Shown: positions 44,974 to 55,028, counted from the first letter of the stretch. The stretch is 64,000 nucleotides of DNA from UBA3537 sp049889395 (GCA_049889395.1 JBMHDM010000015.1:115700-179699), one strand, 5' to 3'. Numbers and translations: made by a program. The notes: a model not told the origin generated them from the letters alone.

Positions 44974-45259
44974 AAAACAACTAATCATAGGCCTTGTTTT
45001 CGGATTATTTTCCAATAGTTTGGGATTAATCATAGTATTATACTTAACTGGAAACCTGTCAAACAAAGCTGGTGGTCTGACGGCTGTTTTGGCCGCAGCT
45101 TATCACGAAGATTTTTTAGGTAAACTGATCAGCTTGGGTGCTATTTTAAACTTGTTGTGTTTTTTTTATTTTTTAAAAAAACAACAAGACTCCCGTGCAG
45201 CAGGCGTTTTAGTAGCAACCATTTTAGTGGCTGTTTTTACATTTTTAATTAAACTCTAA
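44966..45259 (+). CDS. Small membrane protein between surE and lpxB
   Basis: 97 residues with three hydrophobic helices (about 5-26, 51-70, 78-96). No family recognised. Tight packing (8-bp overlap with surE, 1 bp from lpxB) shows it is part of the operon and supports a real gene. A link to lipid A or membrane work is only inferred. Confidence 0.75.
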   Translation: MNKKQLIIGLVFGLFSNSLGLIIVLYLTGNLSNKAGGLTAVLAAAYHEDFLGKLISLGAILNLLCFFYFLKKQQDSRAAGVLVATILVAVFTFLIKL

Positions 45260-45260
45260 A

Positions 45261-46373
45261 ATGAAGTACTACATCATAGCTGGCGAAGCTTCAGGTGATT
45301 TACATGGTTCTAACCTTATTAAAGCATTGAGTGTTGCTGACTCGAAAGCTAAGTTTAGGGTTTGGGGTGGCGATTTAATGGAACAAGCGGGTGCAACGTT
45401 AGTCAAACACTACAGAGATTTAGCTTTTATGGGCTTTTTGGAAGTGCTATTAAACCTACGAACCATCTTAGGAAATATTCGTTTTTGTAAATCAGATATC
45501 GCAGAATTCAGTCCGGACGTTATCATTTTTATTGATTACCCAGGATTCAACTTGCGAATGGCCAAATGGGCCAAAGCCCGTGGTTTTAGAACCCATTATT
45601 ATATTTCGCCACAAATTTGGGCCTGGAAAGAAAATCGTATCCGTCAAATCAAACAGGATGTGGATCAGATGTATGTCATTTTACCGTTTGAAAAACCGTT
45701 TTACGAAGACAAACATAAGATGGCTGTTTCGTTTGTGGGTCACCCTCTTATTGATGCTATTGCCAACCGACCAAAAGCTAATCTCAAAACTTTAAAAGAA
45801 TCTTATGGTCTTGGAAATCAACCTATTATAGCACTACTGCCAGGCAGTCGGCAACAAGAAATTCAAAAAATGTTATCTGCAATGCTGTCCGTGGTAGAGG
45901 CTTTTCCCGACTACCAATTTGTCATTGCTGGAGCGCCTAGCCAACCCGAAAAGGTTTACAAATCCTACATTAAAAATGATCGTATTCATTTTGTTAGCAA
46001 TGCTACCTACGACCTGCTCAGTATAGCCGATGCTGCTTTAGTCACCTCTGGAACCGCCACCTTGGAAACTGCTTTATTCAAAGTCCCTCAAGTTGTCTGT
46101 TACAAATCTAGTTGGTTGTCCTACCAGATTGGAAAACGCGTTGTGAAACTGAAATTTATTTCCTTGGTTAACCTGATTATGGACCGTAAAGTGGTTACCG
46201 AATTGATCCAAAATGAGCTAAACACCCAACGCCTAACAGCTGAACTCAAACACATTTTGGAGCCTAAAACCCAAAAACTACTACAGGTCGATTATAACGA
46301 CTTGGAACAAAAACTAGGCGGCCCAGGTGCTAGCCAAAAAGTGGCAGAATTGGTGATAAAAGATTTGGGGTGA
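45261..46373 (+). CDS. lpxB: Lipid-A-disaccharide synthase
   Basis: 370 residues, GT19 family. N-terminus IIAGEASGDLHGSNLIKAL and the C-terminal LLPGSRQQEIQKML and SGTATLETALFKVPQV are diagnostic. Joins UDP-diacylglucosamine and lipid X to make the lipid A disaccharide on the inner face of the inner membrane. Last intact gene of its operon; the next gene is a comEC remnant. Confidence 0.96.
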   Translation: MKYYIIAGEASGDLHGSNLIKALSVADSKAKFRVWGGDLMEQAGATLVKHYRDLAFMGFLEVLLNLRTILGNIRFCKSDIAEFSPDVIIFIDYPGFNLRMAKWAKARGFRTHYYISPQIWAWKENRIRQIKQDVDQMYVILPFEKPFYEDKHKMAVSFVGHPLIDAIANRPKANLKTLKESYGLGNQPIIALLPGSRQQEIQKMLSAMLSVVEAFPDYQFVIAGAPSQPEKVYKSYIKNDRIHFVSNATYDLLSIADAALVTSGTATLETALFKVPQVVCYKSSWLSYQIGKRVVKLKFISLVNLIMDRKVVTELIQNELNTQRLTAELKHILEPKTQKLLQVDYNDLEQKLGGPGASQKVAELVIKDLG

Positions 46374-46484
46374 TTTTATTTGTGTTCTACACTGCCTAAC
46401 ACACTGAACCGCTTCATTATCTAGATTAATATAGTTTGCTACCTGATAACAATTATTTAAATTGGCGCTCCCAAATCTTATGCT

Positions 46485-47258
46485 ATGTTGTCTCATCCAC
46501 TCCGTTACCCCTTCCCCAAATTAACTTTGGCTCTTATTGTGGGGATTATGTTTCAGGATATATTTCATCTTACTTTAGAAATTGTCTGAATCTTTGTCAT
46601 AGTTCCAGGGATTGTATGGATTATAACACAATTCAAAACTGCCATAACAAAAAAAATATGGGGGCGTTGGGCCAGTTTAATGTTGGTAATCTGTTTTGGC
46701 GCTTGGTGTGGCGTTATGAATCAGCCCACACGACACTCGGATCATTACAGTCATATGGTTCCACAGAAAAATAAAACCCTTAAACCCGTTGTTATACAGG
46801 TTAATACGATATTGAATCCCACCAAATACAATCTACGATTTTATGCCAATATAGTGCAGTGGGATAGTACAGATGTGTTTGGAAAAATATTACTAAATAT
46901 TAAAACAGATACATTAACACCTCCATTTGTGGTGGATTATATCACAGGAGAGAATATTTCAGAGCACAAAATTGAGTCCATTAACCCTATTTATAGAATT
47001 TCAAATAATAATTTATTGTTGATTGATTCTTTAGGGATTTATAAATTTAGATCTCAAAAATTTGATTGGGTATTGATGCAATATAGCCCCAAAATACATT
47101 TCGAAACTATGATTGAAACCCTGCAACCGAGGCTTGTTATTGCGGATGGTAGTAATTATAAAAGCTTGATCAATAGGTGGAAAAAAACCTGTAAATCTAA
47201 AGGCGTTAAGTTTTATGACACCGCCACCAGTGGTGCATTTATCTATCCCTTAAAATGA
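46485..47258 (+). pseudogene. comEC: comEC remnant with internal deletion
   Basis: The single frame 46485-47258 (257 codons) carries the start and the end of a ComEC/Rec2 competence protein but not the middle. The start (LRYPFPKLTLALIVGIMF) is the first transmembrane part, followed by a DUF4131-like stretch (about codons 70-155: NKTLKPVVIQVNTILNP, FGKILLNIKTDTL). It then jumps, about codons 155-165, to the C-terminal metallo-beta-lactamase tail (LLLIDSLGIYKF, SPKIHFETMIETLQPRLVIADGSNYKSL). A TGA also interrupts it at codon 35 (46587-46589). ComEC of this group is about 660-690 residues, so roughly 400 codons are lost, including the channel helices. Gene follows lpxB, where I recall intact comEC in relatives. 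Confidence 0.78.
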
Positions 47259-47260
47259 TT

Positions 47261-47806
47261 TTAAAATGAGGGTTTAAAGTCTTTGGAGTATTGGTTAAAA
47301 TCCGCTTGACTTGTAATGGTTTTATACAAATCCTCGCCAAAAAGTCTAAGGTATAGCTCTAGTTGGGGTGCTGTTCTGTATCCAGGTATAGGGGCTAAAA
47401 ATTCTGCCTTTTCGCCCAAAAAAACAATAGTTGGATAGGCCGATACACCAAAATACTGTGCCAGTTGATGCTGACTGTTGCGGCGCTTAGCTTTGGCAGG
47501 GTCATAGTTTGGATTAACAAATTTTTGTGCTTTAAAATTGACTTCTTCATTGCCTTCAGCATTAAATTTGACAGCATAGAAATTGGCATTTACGTACGCC
47601 GCTAGTTTGGTATTGGAAAAGGTGTTTTTGTCTAACAGCCGGCAGGGTCCACACCAAGAAGTATACATGTCAATCATAATTTTTTTTGGGTTTTCTTGTT
47701 GTTTGGCCAAAGCCTGATCCATTGTTAGCCACTTAATCTCTTGAGCTTGTATGGAAAGGCAACCAAAGGCCACAAGAATGAAAAATTTATAGGTTTTATT
47801 AAACAT
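47261..47806 (-). CDS. Periplasmic thioredoxin-family protein
   Basis: 181 residues from the ATG at 47806, which gives a clean signal peptide (1-21, ending SIQAQ). A 10-residue longer start is possible. Thioredoxin fold with the redox pair C52/C55 in SWCGPC. The cis-Pro is in SAYPTIVFLG. Last gene of the peptide-utilisation run; its start overlaps the stop of the 64-residue gene by 8 bp. Probably reduces or carries disulfides in the periplasm. Confidence 0.87.
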   Translation of the reverse strand: MFNKTYKFFILVAFGCLSIQAQEIKWLTMDQALAKQQENPKKIMIDMYTSWCGPCRLLDKNTFSNTKLAAYVNANFYAVKFNAEGNEEVNFKAQKFVNPNYDPAKAKRRNSQHQLAQYFGVSAYPTIVFLGEKAEFLAPIPGYRTAPQLELYLRLFGEDLYKTITSQADFNQYSKDFKPSF

Positions 47807-47993
47807 AATTTTCAATATAAAATTGAGATCGTTCATCTTTATTCATTCCAGCAGTTTGCGCTACAAAGTTATCTCTTTCATTTGTGGTTTTAAAAACCCA
47901 TACACAAAAACTGTCTTTGCTGTGGTAAATGGCTTTTAGCTCGTCATCAATAAGACACAATTCTGCTGGAATATCTGCTTTTATACAAATCAT
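47799..47993 (-). CDS. Small hypothetical protein, 64 residues
   Basis: No family recognised. Soluble and acidic, with a mixed beta/alpha appearance (CIKADIPAELCLIDDELKAIYHS, then FCVWVFKTTNERDNFV). It fills the space between the second POT gene (12 bp) and the thioredoxin gene (8-bp overlap), in the same strand, which favours a real gene. Cannot be confirmed from one sequence. Confidence 0.5.
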   Translation of the reverse strand: MICIKADIPAELCLIDDELKAIYHSKDSFCVWVFKTTNERDNFVAQTAGMNKDERSQFYIENYV

Positions 47994-48005
47994 TTTATAA
48001 TGATT

Positions 48006-49778
48006 TTAGCGTACACCATGCATCAATTTTTTCAGCAGTGGGTGCAACACGAGTGATACTAATCCTATCGCTATGGGTACGACGGTGAAAATCAAAAAGA
48101 ACGTAGAAAGACTGTATTCTTTTGTGATATTTTCAACCTCAGCGCCTACATAGTGTGCCAGTTTGTTTCCAATGGCTATGGCCAAATAATAAACCCCAAA
48201 CATAAAGGCAATCATTCGCACTGGCACTAGCTTACTCAAGTATGATAGCCCCATAGGAGATAAACACAATTCGCCTAACGTATGGAACAAATATGCAAAC
48301 ACTAACCATGCCATACTAAGCGAACCAGATTCTGCACCAGCTGGGACATTTCTAGCCCCAAAAGCCAGAAAAGCAAATCCTAATCCTAAAAGGAATAATC
48401 CTAAAAAGTATTTTACGGATGCTGGAGGGTTGTAGCGACTGTCCCACCATTTGGTGAAAAGTGGTGCAAATATGATGATAAACAAAGAATTTAAAATGGC
48501 AAACCAAGTTACTGGAACTTCCGTATTAGTAGATTGAAATTCTGTGTATAATTTAAAAATAACAATGGCCCAAACAATTAAAAAGCTAAAGCCTAGAATA
48601 ATATTTGACAGACCAATCCTATTAAATGTTTGGCGAAACAAACTCCAAAGCACGTAAGTTATAATGACTAACGGAACAATGGTCACTATCAAATCAATGG
48701 CTTTAAAGACACCCGCTGCACTACCCTCCAAAATTCGGTTGGTAAAATCTCTAGTATAAATGGGAAGCGAGCCTGCGGCCTGTTCAAAAGCAGCCCAAAA
48801 GAAAATGGTGAATAAACAGAATATGGTAAATGCAATCATCCGATCTCTTTCAATTTTTGTGTAGCGTGGGATTCTTATTATGAGTAACATAATGAAAGTA
48901 ATCGCTGCCAATAACGCAAAAAACAACGAATCTTTCATTCCTGCAACAGTAAAATTAAGCGTATCGATTTGGCCTATTTGACTTAACGGATCATTGATGA
49001 TAAAAATTAGCGCCGAAATACTAAAAATCCCGATGAGGAGATAATCTACAGCACGAAAAGTATTAAGCTTAACTTCAGCTTTATTGGCTTTGGAATATTT
49101 GTTGACTAATGTATCCTTAGTGTCTTCTTGGACGTTTTGAGGTTTTGACCCAATATCGCCAAAAAGTGGTTGGGCATAATAGAATTGTAACATGCCCAAT
49201 AACATAAATATACCAGCCAATCCAAATCCATAACTCCAGCCTACTTTTTCTCCTACCCAGCCACACAGCATAATACCTAAAAATGCCCCTGCATTAACGC
49301 CCATATAAAAGATATTGTAGGCCCCATCTTTTTTATCGTCGTGGCCATCGTACATTTTAGAGATTATTGAGGTCATATTGGGTTTAAAAAACCCGTTTCC
49401 TAAAATCAAAAGTGCAATTCCTATATAAAGAAATGCAGGTGTTTCCACGGCCATCGCTGCATGTCCAAGGGTCATTAGTAGAGCGCCGATAACCACTGCC
49501 ATTCGGTAGCCAATTTTATTGTCCGCTAACCAACCTCCAACTAGTGGTGTGAGGTAAACAAACATGGCATAGGTCCCTAATAGCGATAACGCTGCTGGTG
49601 TACTCCAGCCCCAGCCAGGATTATCACCAGTGACTACTCCAGTTAAAAAAATCACTAATATGGCCCGCATGCCGTAATACGAAAAGCGCTCCCACATTTC
49701 AGTAAAAAATAATACAAATAGACCTGCAGGGTGTCCTAGAACTTGGTCCTTAAAAATTTGATCGTTGGCTGTATTCAT
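48006..49778 (-). CDS. POT family proton-dependent peptide transporter (second)
   Basis: 590 residues, 14 or so hydrophobic helices. Carries the PTR2 signature TEMWERFSYYGMRA near residues 25-38 with the conserved ExxERF proton-coupling motif. A charged cytoplasmic loop of about 35 residues (about 210-245) and a longer mid-section distinguish it from the neighbouring paralogue. Imports di- and tripeptides with protons. It follows the other POT gene by 13 bp. Confidence 0.92.
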   Translation of the reverse strand: MNTANDQIFKDQVLGHPAGLFVLFFTEMWERFSYYGMRAILVIFLTGVVTGDNPGWGWSTPAALSLLGTYAMFVYLTPLVGGWLADNKIGYRMAVVIGALLMTLGHAAMAVETPAFLYIGIALLILGNGFFKPNMTSIISKMYDGHDDKKDGAYNIFYMGVNAGAFLGIMLCGWVGEKVGWSYGFGLAGIFMLLGMLQFYYAQPLFGDIGSKPQNVQEDTKDTLVNKYSKANKAEVKLNTFRAVDYLLIGIFSISALIFIINDPLSQIGQIDTLNFTVAGMKDSLFFALLAAITFIMLLIIRIPRYTKIERDRMIAFTIFCLFTIFFWAAFEQAAGSLPIYTRDFTNRILEGSAAGVFKAIDLIVTIVPLVIITYVLWSLFRQTFNRIGLSNIILGFSFLIVWAIVIFKLYTEFQSTNTEVPVTWFAILNSLFIIIFAPLFTKWWDSRYNPPASVKYFLGLFLLGLGFAFLAFGARNVPAGAESGSLSMAWLVFAYLFHTLGELCLSPMGLSYLSKLVPVRMIAFMFGVYYLAIAIGNKLAHYVGAEVENITKEYSLSTFFLIFTVVPIAIGLVSLVLHPLLKKLMHGVR

Positions 49779-49791
49779 AATATGGTTAGTT

Positions 49792-51315
49792 TTAAGATTC
49801 TAAAATTCGTTCGTTTTCTTCTGCATTGTGAGTTAATCTTTTCAAGGGTTTTAAAATTAAGATAAATAATGCCCCTACGATGACTGTGAATATCAATATG
49901 CCAACAAATATGGTGTACTCACCAAAATCGCTGGCTGCCTCTCCTACGATTCCTGCTACCTTACTACCCAAACCAGTTGCAGCAAAATAAACACCCATCA
50001 TAAGAGAAGCATACTTTACTGGGGTCAGTTTTGTTATAAAAGACAGCGCTACTGGAGATAAACAAAGCTCTCCAATGGTGTGGAACAAATAGGCCAATAC
50101 CAGCCAAATCATACTTGAAGAGCCTGATTTTTCAAATTCCATGGCAGCAAAAACCATAAAAAGAAATCCAAAACCCATGATAATTATCCCCAACGCCATT
50201 TTAAATAACGAACTCGCCTCTTTCCCTTTCAATTTTCGTTTGGCCCAAATAGAGGCCACTAGCGTGGCAAATAGGATGATAAAGCCAGCATTCAAACTCT
50301 GAAACATAACAGTTGGTATCTCCCAACCAAAAAGGTTACGATCAGTATTGGTTTCGGTATAGAGGTTCATCAAACCTCCAGCTTGTTCAAAGGCACCCCA
50401 AAATACGATAACCATGATGAATGACAACAAAAGCACAAGAAACCTGTCTTTATGTACTTGAGAATTTAATTCTTTGTATATCATCATCAATAGCACCACA
50501 ATAGCGGTAAGAAAAATAAACAACAAACCATACCCCCATTCAAGCTTATACCAACCATAAACAGATAACAACAGTAATGCTATTGTTATGCTTACATGTG
50601 TTGGTGAACTAAATAATTTTCCATAGAGTTGACTGTATGAAATCTCACTCGGATCGTCTTTTGGTTCAACAAAGTTACCAACATGAACCAAATATTTTTG
50701 ACCATAAATGTAATTAATCAGTCCAATTACCATGACTACTCCTGCTAGACCAAATCCAGCATGCCAACCCCATTCATCAACAACCAAACCTACAATTATA
50801 GTTGCTAAGAGTGATCCTAGGTTTATGCCAATATAAAAAATACTAAATCCCTTGTCTCTACGAATATCACCTTCTTTATACAATCCACCGACCATCGTTG
50901 AAATATTAGGCTTAAGTAAACCAACCCCCAAAATGACTAAACCGAGTCCGGCATAAAACGCCCATAAATCTGTCAAAACCAGAACACCATGACCCAAACA
51001 CAAGATAATAGCGCCATAAAGGACCGCTTTCTTTTGGCCAATTAACTTATCTGCAATCATTCCACCAGGGATAGACATGACATATACCAACATCGTGTAC
51101 CATCCGTAAAGAGCCAAGGCCTCCTTGCTAGTCCAGCCAAGTCCTTCTCCACGGGCATCATCCCCAAGTGTTGATGCGGTCATGTAAAGTACGAGTAGGG
51201 CACGCATTCCATAATACGAGAACCGTTCCCACATCTCTGTTAAGAATAGAATATACAGCCCTATGGGATGCCCAAAGAGTTGTTTTTGATTGTGAAGTTC
51301 TGTTGTATTTGTCAT
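49792..51315 (-). CDS. POT family proton-dependent peptide transporter (first)
   Basis: 507 residues, about 14 hydrophobic helices with TEMWERFSYYGMRALLV near the start. Paralogue of the next gene: both share the same signature, ELCLSP and similar loops, so an ancient tandem duplication is likely. Lies 28 bp downstream of the DPP-IV gene, suggesting that peptides released by the peptidase are imported here. Confidence 0.92.
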   Translation of the reverse strand: MTNTTELHNQKQLFGHPIGLYILFLTEMWERFSYYGMRALLVLYMTASTLGDDARGEGLGWTSKEALALYGWYTMLVYVMSIPGGMIADKLIGQKKAVLYGAIILCLGHGVLVLTDLWAFYAGLGLVILGVGLLKPNISTMVGGLYKEGDIRRDKGFSIFYIGINLGSLLATIIVGLVVDEWGWHAGFGLAGVVMVIGLINYIYGQKYLVHVGNFVEPKDDPSEISYSQLYGKLFSSPTHVSITIALLLLSVYGWYKLEWGYGLLFIFLTAIVVLLMMIYKELNSQVHKDRFLVLLLSFIMVIVFWGAFEQAGGLMNLYTETNTDRNLFGWEIPTVMFQSLNAGFIILFATLVASIWAKRKLKGKEASSLFKMALGIIIMGFGFLFMVFAAMEFEKSGSSSMIWLVLAYLFHTIGELCLSPVALSFITKLTPVKYASLMMGVYFAATGLGSKVAGIVGEAASDFGEYTIFVGILIFTVIVGALFILILKPLKRLTHNAEENERILES

Positions 51316-51343
51316 AATAATTTAGTGTTATGGTTGGTTAGTA

Positions 51344-53578
51344 TTATCCTTTGATTTTAATGGTTTCTTTTTTATTGGTTTTGGATTCTGTTTCAATTTT
51401 ATCACCCAATGTTTTCCCAATAAAATGAGTGATTTTTTTGTATAAATGGAGGCGGGTGTTCCCACCATAAATTCCATGATTTTTATCGGGATAAATTCCC
51501 CATTCAAATTGTTTATCGGCTTGGATTAGGGCTTCAACCATACGCATGGTGTGTTGCAAATGTACATTGTCATCACCAGATCCATGAATCAGAAGATAAT
51601 CGCCTTCTAATTTTTCGGGATAATTAAACGGTGAGTTATCGTCATAGCCACTTGGATTTTCTTGAGGCGTACGCATGTAACGTTCGGTGTAAATGGTATC
51701 ATAAAAACGCCAACTGGTTACTGGTGCTACAGCTATAGCCATTTTAAATACATCGCTTCCCTTGAGTAAACAGTTGGTGCTCATGTGACCGCCAAAACTC
51801 CAGCCCCAGATACCAATTCTTTCGGCATCTATGTAAGGTAGGTTTCCCAATTGTCTGGCTGCTGCAATCTGATCTTCGGTTTCATATTTAACTAAATTCA
51901 TGTACGTAGATTTTTTAAAATCGGCGCCTTTGAATCCAGTTCCACGGCCATCGACACAGGCGATTACATAGCCTTTTTGAGCCAACATTTGATACCAATA
52001 ATCATTGGTGCCATTCCAGCGGTTAGCGACCTCTTGAGAGCCTGGTCCAGAGTACTGATACATGAGCATAGGGTAGGTTTTGTTGGGGTCAAAATTTACG
52101 GGTTTAATCATCCACATATTCAGCTCATTACCGTTGACTTGAATGGTGCTAAATTCTTTTTTGGAGGTTTTATAATTCGCCAATTTTTCGGCAACCTTAT
52201 CGTTATCTTTAATGCTTTTAATCAAGGCTCCGTTATTAGCCTCATTTAAAGTGTATTCTGTTGGTGTTGTAGAATTAGAAAATGTATTGATGAAATAAGA
52301 AAAATCGGCACTAAATGAGGCACTGTTAGTTCCTTCGCTTTTGGTTAAGCGTAACTTGTTTGTTCCATCTAAATTGATGGCATAAACATCTCTGTTAATA
52401 GATCCATTTTCTACGGATTGATAGTAAATTCGATTATTTTTTTTATCGTATCCATAATAGGCGGTCACTTCCCAATCCCCTTTTGTAACTTGATTGATGA
52501 GTTCTCCGTATTTATTATAATGATAGATATGATTAAAGCCATCTTTTTCGCTGGTCCAGATGAAGCTATTATCATTTAAAAATGTTAGATTGTCGGTTAC
52601 ATCCACATAGGCCTTATCGACTTCCGATACAAGAAGTTTGGTCATTGTACTGTTGGCGTTTATGGCCCAAAGATCCAACTCGTTCTGGTGACGATTCAAA
52701 AATTGGGCACTTAAAATATCCGCATCGTTGGTCCATTTAATCCTTGGAATATAAAAATCGTTGTAGTCCTTATTAACCTCAACAAGATCGGTTCGATTCG
52801 TTTCAAGATTATATATGTGTAAGGAAACAATTGCATTGTTTTCACCAGCTTTTGGATACTTAAATACCTGTTGGGTTTGATACAAACCTTGTCCATAAAT
52901 ATCCATAGAGAACTCTGGCACTTCAGTTTCATCAAATTTTAAGTAGGCCAATTTGTTGCTGTCCATATTCCATTCGAAAGCTCTAACAAAAGCAAACTCT
53001 TCCTCATAAACCCAATCAGTAATCCCATTTATTATCTTGTTTTTTTCGCCATCATTGGTAATTTGTTGGGTTTGATTGGTCAATAAATTTTTTACAAAAA
53101 TATTATTGTTGAAACCATATGCAACTAGTGTTCCATCAGGTGAAAATGTGGGTTCTTGTATCTTTTGACTTGAAACCTTTGTCAAGCGCTTTGAACTCAA
53201 ATCATACACAAAAAAAATACCTAGTGTAGATCGCCTGTATACCGATTCTACGTCGGTAGCCAGTAATATTTTATTCTCATCATCGCTGAAAGTGTAATTG
53301 GTAAAATAAGACACCTCATCCAAGTCTTTGGAGTCTACAAGTGTTTTAATTTTTTTCAACGATATATAATCATAAACATCAACTGATGTGGACTGCGTTT
53401 CTCGGTTGAAGTTCAGAACAGAGTATTGATTACCATTGTTCATAGAATGTAAAGCGTCCATTCGTTCAGTACGAAAGGCGCCTTGCCAAATTTCGTCTAG
53501 GGTGATTAATTTTTCTTGAGAAAACCCAACGATTGAAATCGATAGATAAATAAGTGAAAGGATAGTCTTTCGACGCAT
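51344..53578 (-). CDS. Dipeptidyl peptidase IV-like S9B serine peptidase
   Basis: 744 residues. Signal peptide about 1-20. An N-terminal eight-bladed beta-propeller (DPPIV_N; first ~480 residues, with the EEEFAF substrate-clamp glutamates) precedes an alpha/beta-hydrolase domain. The catalytic Ser is in GWSFGG, the Asp in HGSGDDNVH and the His in PDKNHGI. Removes X-Pro dipeptides from the N-terminus of peptides in the periplasm. First gene of the operon with two POT transporters. Confidence 0.94.
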   Translation of the reverse strand: MRRKTILSLIYLSISIVGFSQEKLITLDEIWQGAFRTERMDALHSMNNGNQYSVLNFNRETQSTSVDVYDYISLKKIKTLVDSKDLDEVSYFTNYTFSDDENKILLATDVESVYRRSTLGIFFVYDLSSKRLTKVSSQKIQEPTFSPDGTLVAYGFNNNIFVKNLLTNQTQQITNDGEKNKIINGITDWVYEEEFAFVRAFEWNMDSNKLAYLKFDETEVPEFSMDIYGQGLYQTQQVFKYPKAGENNAIVSLHIYNLETNRTDLVEVNKDYNDFYIPRIKWTNDADILSAQFLNRHQNELDLWAINANSTMTKLLVSEVDKAYVDVTDNLTFLNDNSFIWTSEKDGFNHIYHYNKYGELINQVTKGDWEVTAYYGYDKKNNRIYYQSVENGSINRDVYAINLDGTNKLRLTKSEGTNSASFSADFSYFINTFSNSTTPTEYTLNEANNGALIKSIKDNDKVAEKLANYKTSKKEFSTIQVNGNELNMWMIKPVNFDPNKTYPMLMYQYSGPGSQEVANRWNGTNDYWYQMLAQKGYVIACVDGRGTGFKGADFKKSTYMNLVKYETEDQIAAARQLGNLPYIDAERIGIWGWSFGGHMSTNCLLKGSDVFKMAIAVAPVTSWRFYDTIYTERYMRTPQENPSGYDDNSPFNYPEKLEGDYLLIHGSGDDNVHLQHTMRMVEALIQADKQFEWGIYPDKNHGIYGGNTRLHLYKKITHFIGKTLGDKIETESKTNKKETIKIKG

Positions 53579-53692
53579 GTGTTTAGTTTGAAAAGTGATA
53601 TCAATTTTACTAAAAAAAAATCACAATTCCACAGTAAAAAACCGATTAATCTGCATTTTAACAAATCGCTTTTCTGATAAGGCGGAGAATAG

Positions 53693-53700
53693 TATCTTTG
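53693..53700 (+). promoter_or_regulatory. Candidate -7 box for the HMG-CoA reductase gene
   Basis: TATCTTTG fits TAnnTTTG, 17 bp before the ATG at 53718. TTTC at 53671-53674, 18 bp upstream, is a near match to the -33 TTTG. Confidence 0.48.
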
Positions 53701-53717
53701 TTTATCAAAATTAAATT

Positions 53718-55028
53718 ATGCAACAATTCGTTTCTGGGTTTTCAAAATTTACCAAAACTGAAAAGATTAACTGGCTGATTTCCAATTACTTTGATGGAAA
53801 TTTGAGGGCCAAAGCCGTTTTAGAAACTTATTGGAATTTGGATCAAAAATTACAGCAACTCCACGATGAATTTATAGAAAATACAATTTCGAATTTCTAT
53901 ATGCCATTTGGTATAGCTCCTAATTTTTCGATTAATGGTACGCCTTATACTATTCCTATGGCAATAGAGGAGAGCTCGGTCGTCGCAGCGGCAAGTAATG
54001 CTGCAAAATTTTGGATGTCCAGAGGAGGATTCAAAGCAACCGTCAAGTCAACTGAAAAGATTGGGCATGTACATTTTACATTTAAAGGAAATTTTTCTGA
54101 TTTAAAATCTTCTTTTCAAATTTTAAAACCAAGTCTTATAGCCGCTACAAAATCTATTACCAAAAATATGGAACGACGTGGGGGCGGCCTTTTGGATATT
54201 AAATTAAAAGACTGCAGTCAAAATATGGCTCATTATTATCAGTTGGAGGTTTCTTTTGAAACCAAAGATGCTATGGGAGCCAATTTTATCAATTCTTGTT
54301 TGGAGCAAATTGCCAACACATTTGAAGAATTAACCGTTTCTCTTCCTGGATTGAAGGGTCACAAACCAAATATCGTGATGAGCATTTTGTCAAACTATGT
54401 GCCTAATTGTATAGTTCGAGCCGAGGTCTCTTGTCCAGTAGATGATTTAAGTTTACAAGACCATTTTGAGGGAAAAGAATTTGCCAAAAAATTTATTCAA
54501 GCTGTGCAAATTGCAGAGGTTGAGCCCTATCGAGCAGTCACCCACAATAAGGGAATTATGAATGGTGTTGATGCTGTAATCATTGCGACTGGTAATGATT
54601 TTAGGGCTGTAGAAGCTGGCGTCCATGCTTTTGCGGCTAAAAATGGACAATACAGTAGCTTGTCCCATGCGAGCTTAGAAAATGGCTTATTTAGATTTTG
54701 GATGGATATTCCGCTAGCGCTCGGAACAGTTGGAGGACTAACGGGTCTTCATCCAATGGTCAAGTTGGCCCTAGAAATGCTCGGAAACCCATCTGCAAAA
54801 CAACTCATGGAAATTGCAGCGGTGGCAGGATTAGCTCAAAATTTTGCTGCCTTGCGTTCACTAACAACAACGGGGATTCAAAAAGGTCATATGAAAATGC
54901 ATTTGCTCAATATTTTAAATCAATTGGGGGCTACGACCACTGAAAAAGAAGCGATGATTAAACATTTTAAAACCCATGCCGTTTCGCACGGTGCTGTAGT
55001 TGAAGCCCTTAAAACCTTTCGTGATTGA
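53718..55028 (+). CDS. Hydroxymethylglutaryl-CoA reductase, class II
   Basis: 436 residues, bacterial class II length. Catalytic set: E84 in PMAIEESSVVAAASN, K278 in THNKGIMNG, D294 in ATGNDF, H391 in GIQKGHMKMH. Reduces HMG-CoA to mevalonate (biosynthetic) or runs in reverse. The linked GHMP kinase supports the mevalonate biosynthetic direction for isoprenoids. Its last base is shared with the first base of the next start codon (TGATG). Confidence 0.95.
   Translation: MQQFVSGFSKFTKTEKINWLISNYFDGNLRAKAVLETYWNLDQKLQQLHDEFIENTISNFYMPFGIAPNFSINGTPYTIPMAIEESSVVAAASNAAKFWMSRGGFKATVKSTEKIGHVHFTFKGNFSDLKSSFQILKPSLIAATKSITKNMERRGGGLLDIKLKDCSQNMAHYYQLEVSFETKDAMGANFINSCLEQIANTFEELTVSLPGLKGHKPNIVMSILSNYVPNCIVRAEVSCPVDDLSLQDHFEGKEFAKKFIQAVQIAEVEPYRAVTHNKGIMNGVDAVIIATGNDFRAVEAGVHAFAAKNGQYSSLSHASLENGLFRFWMDIPLALGTVGGLTGLHPMVKLALEMLGNPSAKQLMEIAAVAGLAQNFAALRSLTTTGIQKGHMKMHLLNILNQLGATTTEKEAMIKHFKTHAVSHGAVVEALKTFRD

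Noticed and set aside
46436..46774. 112-residue open frame across the comEC remnant
   Set aside because: Starts at TTG in a different frame from the ComEC-like protein, with no domain; the ComEC frame explains the region better.
47245..47275. AT-rich inverted repeat at the end of the comEC remnant
   Set aside because: Six A-T pairs around a three-base loop with no G-C core; likely chance in AT-rich DNA.
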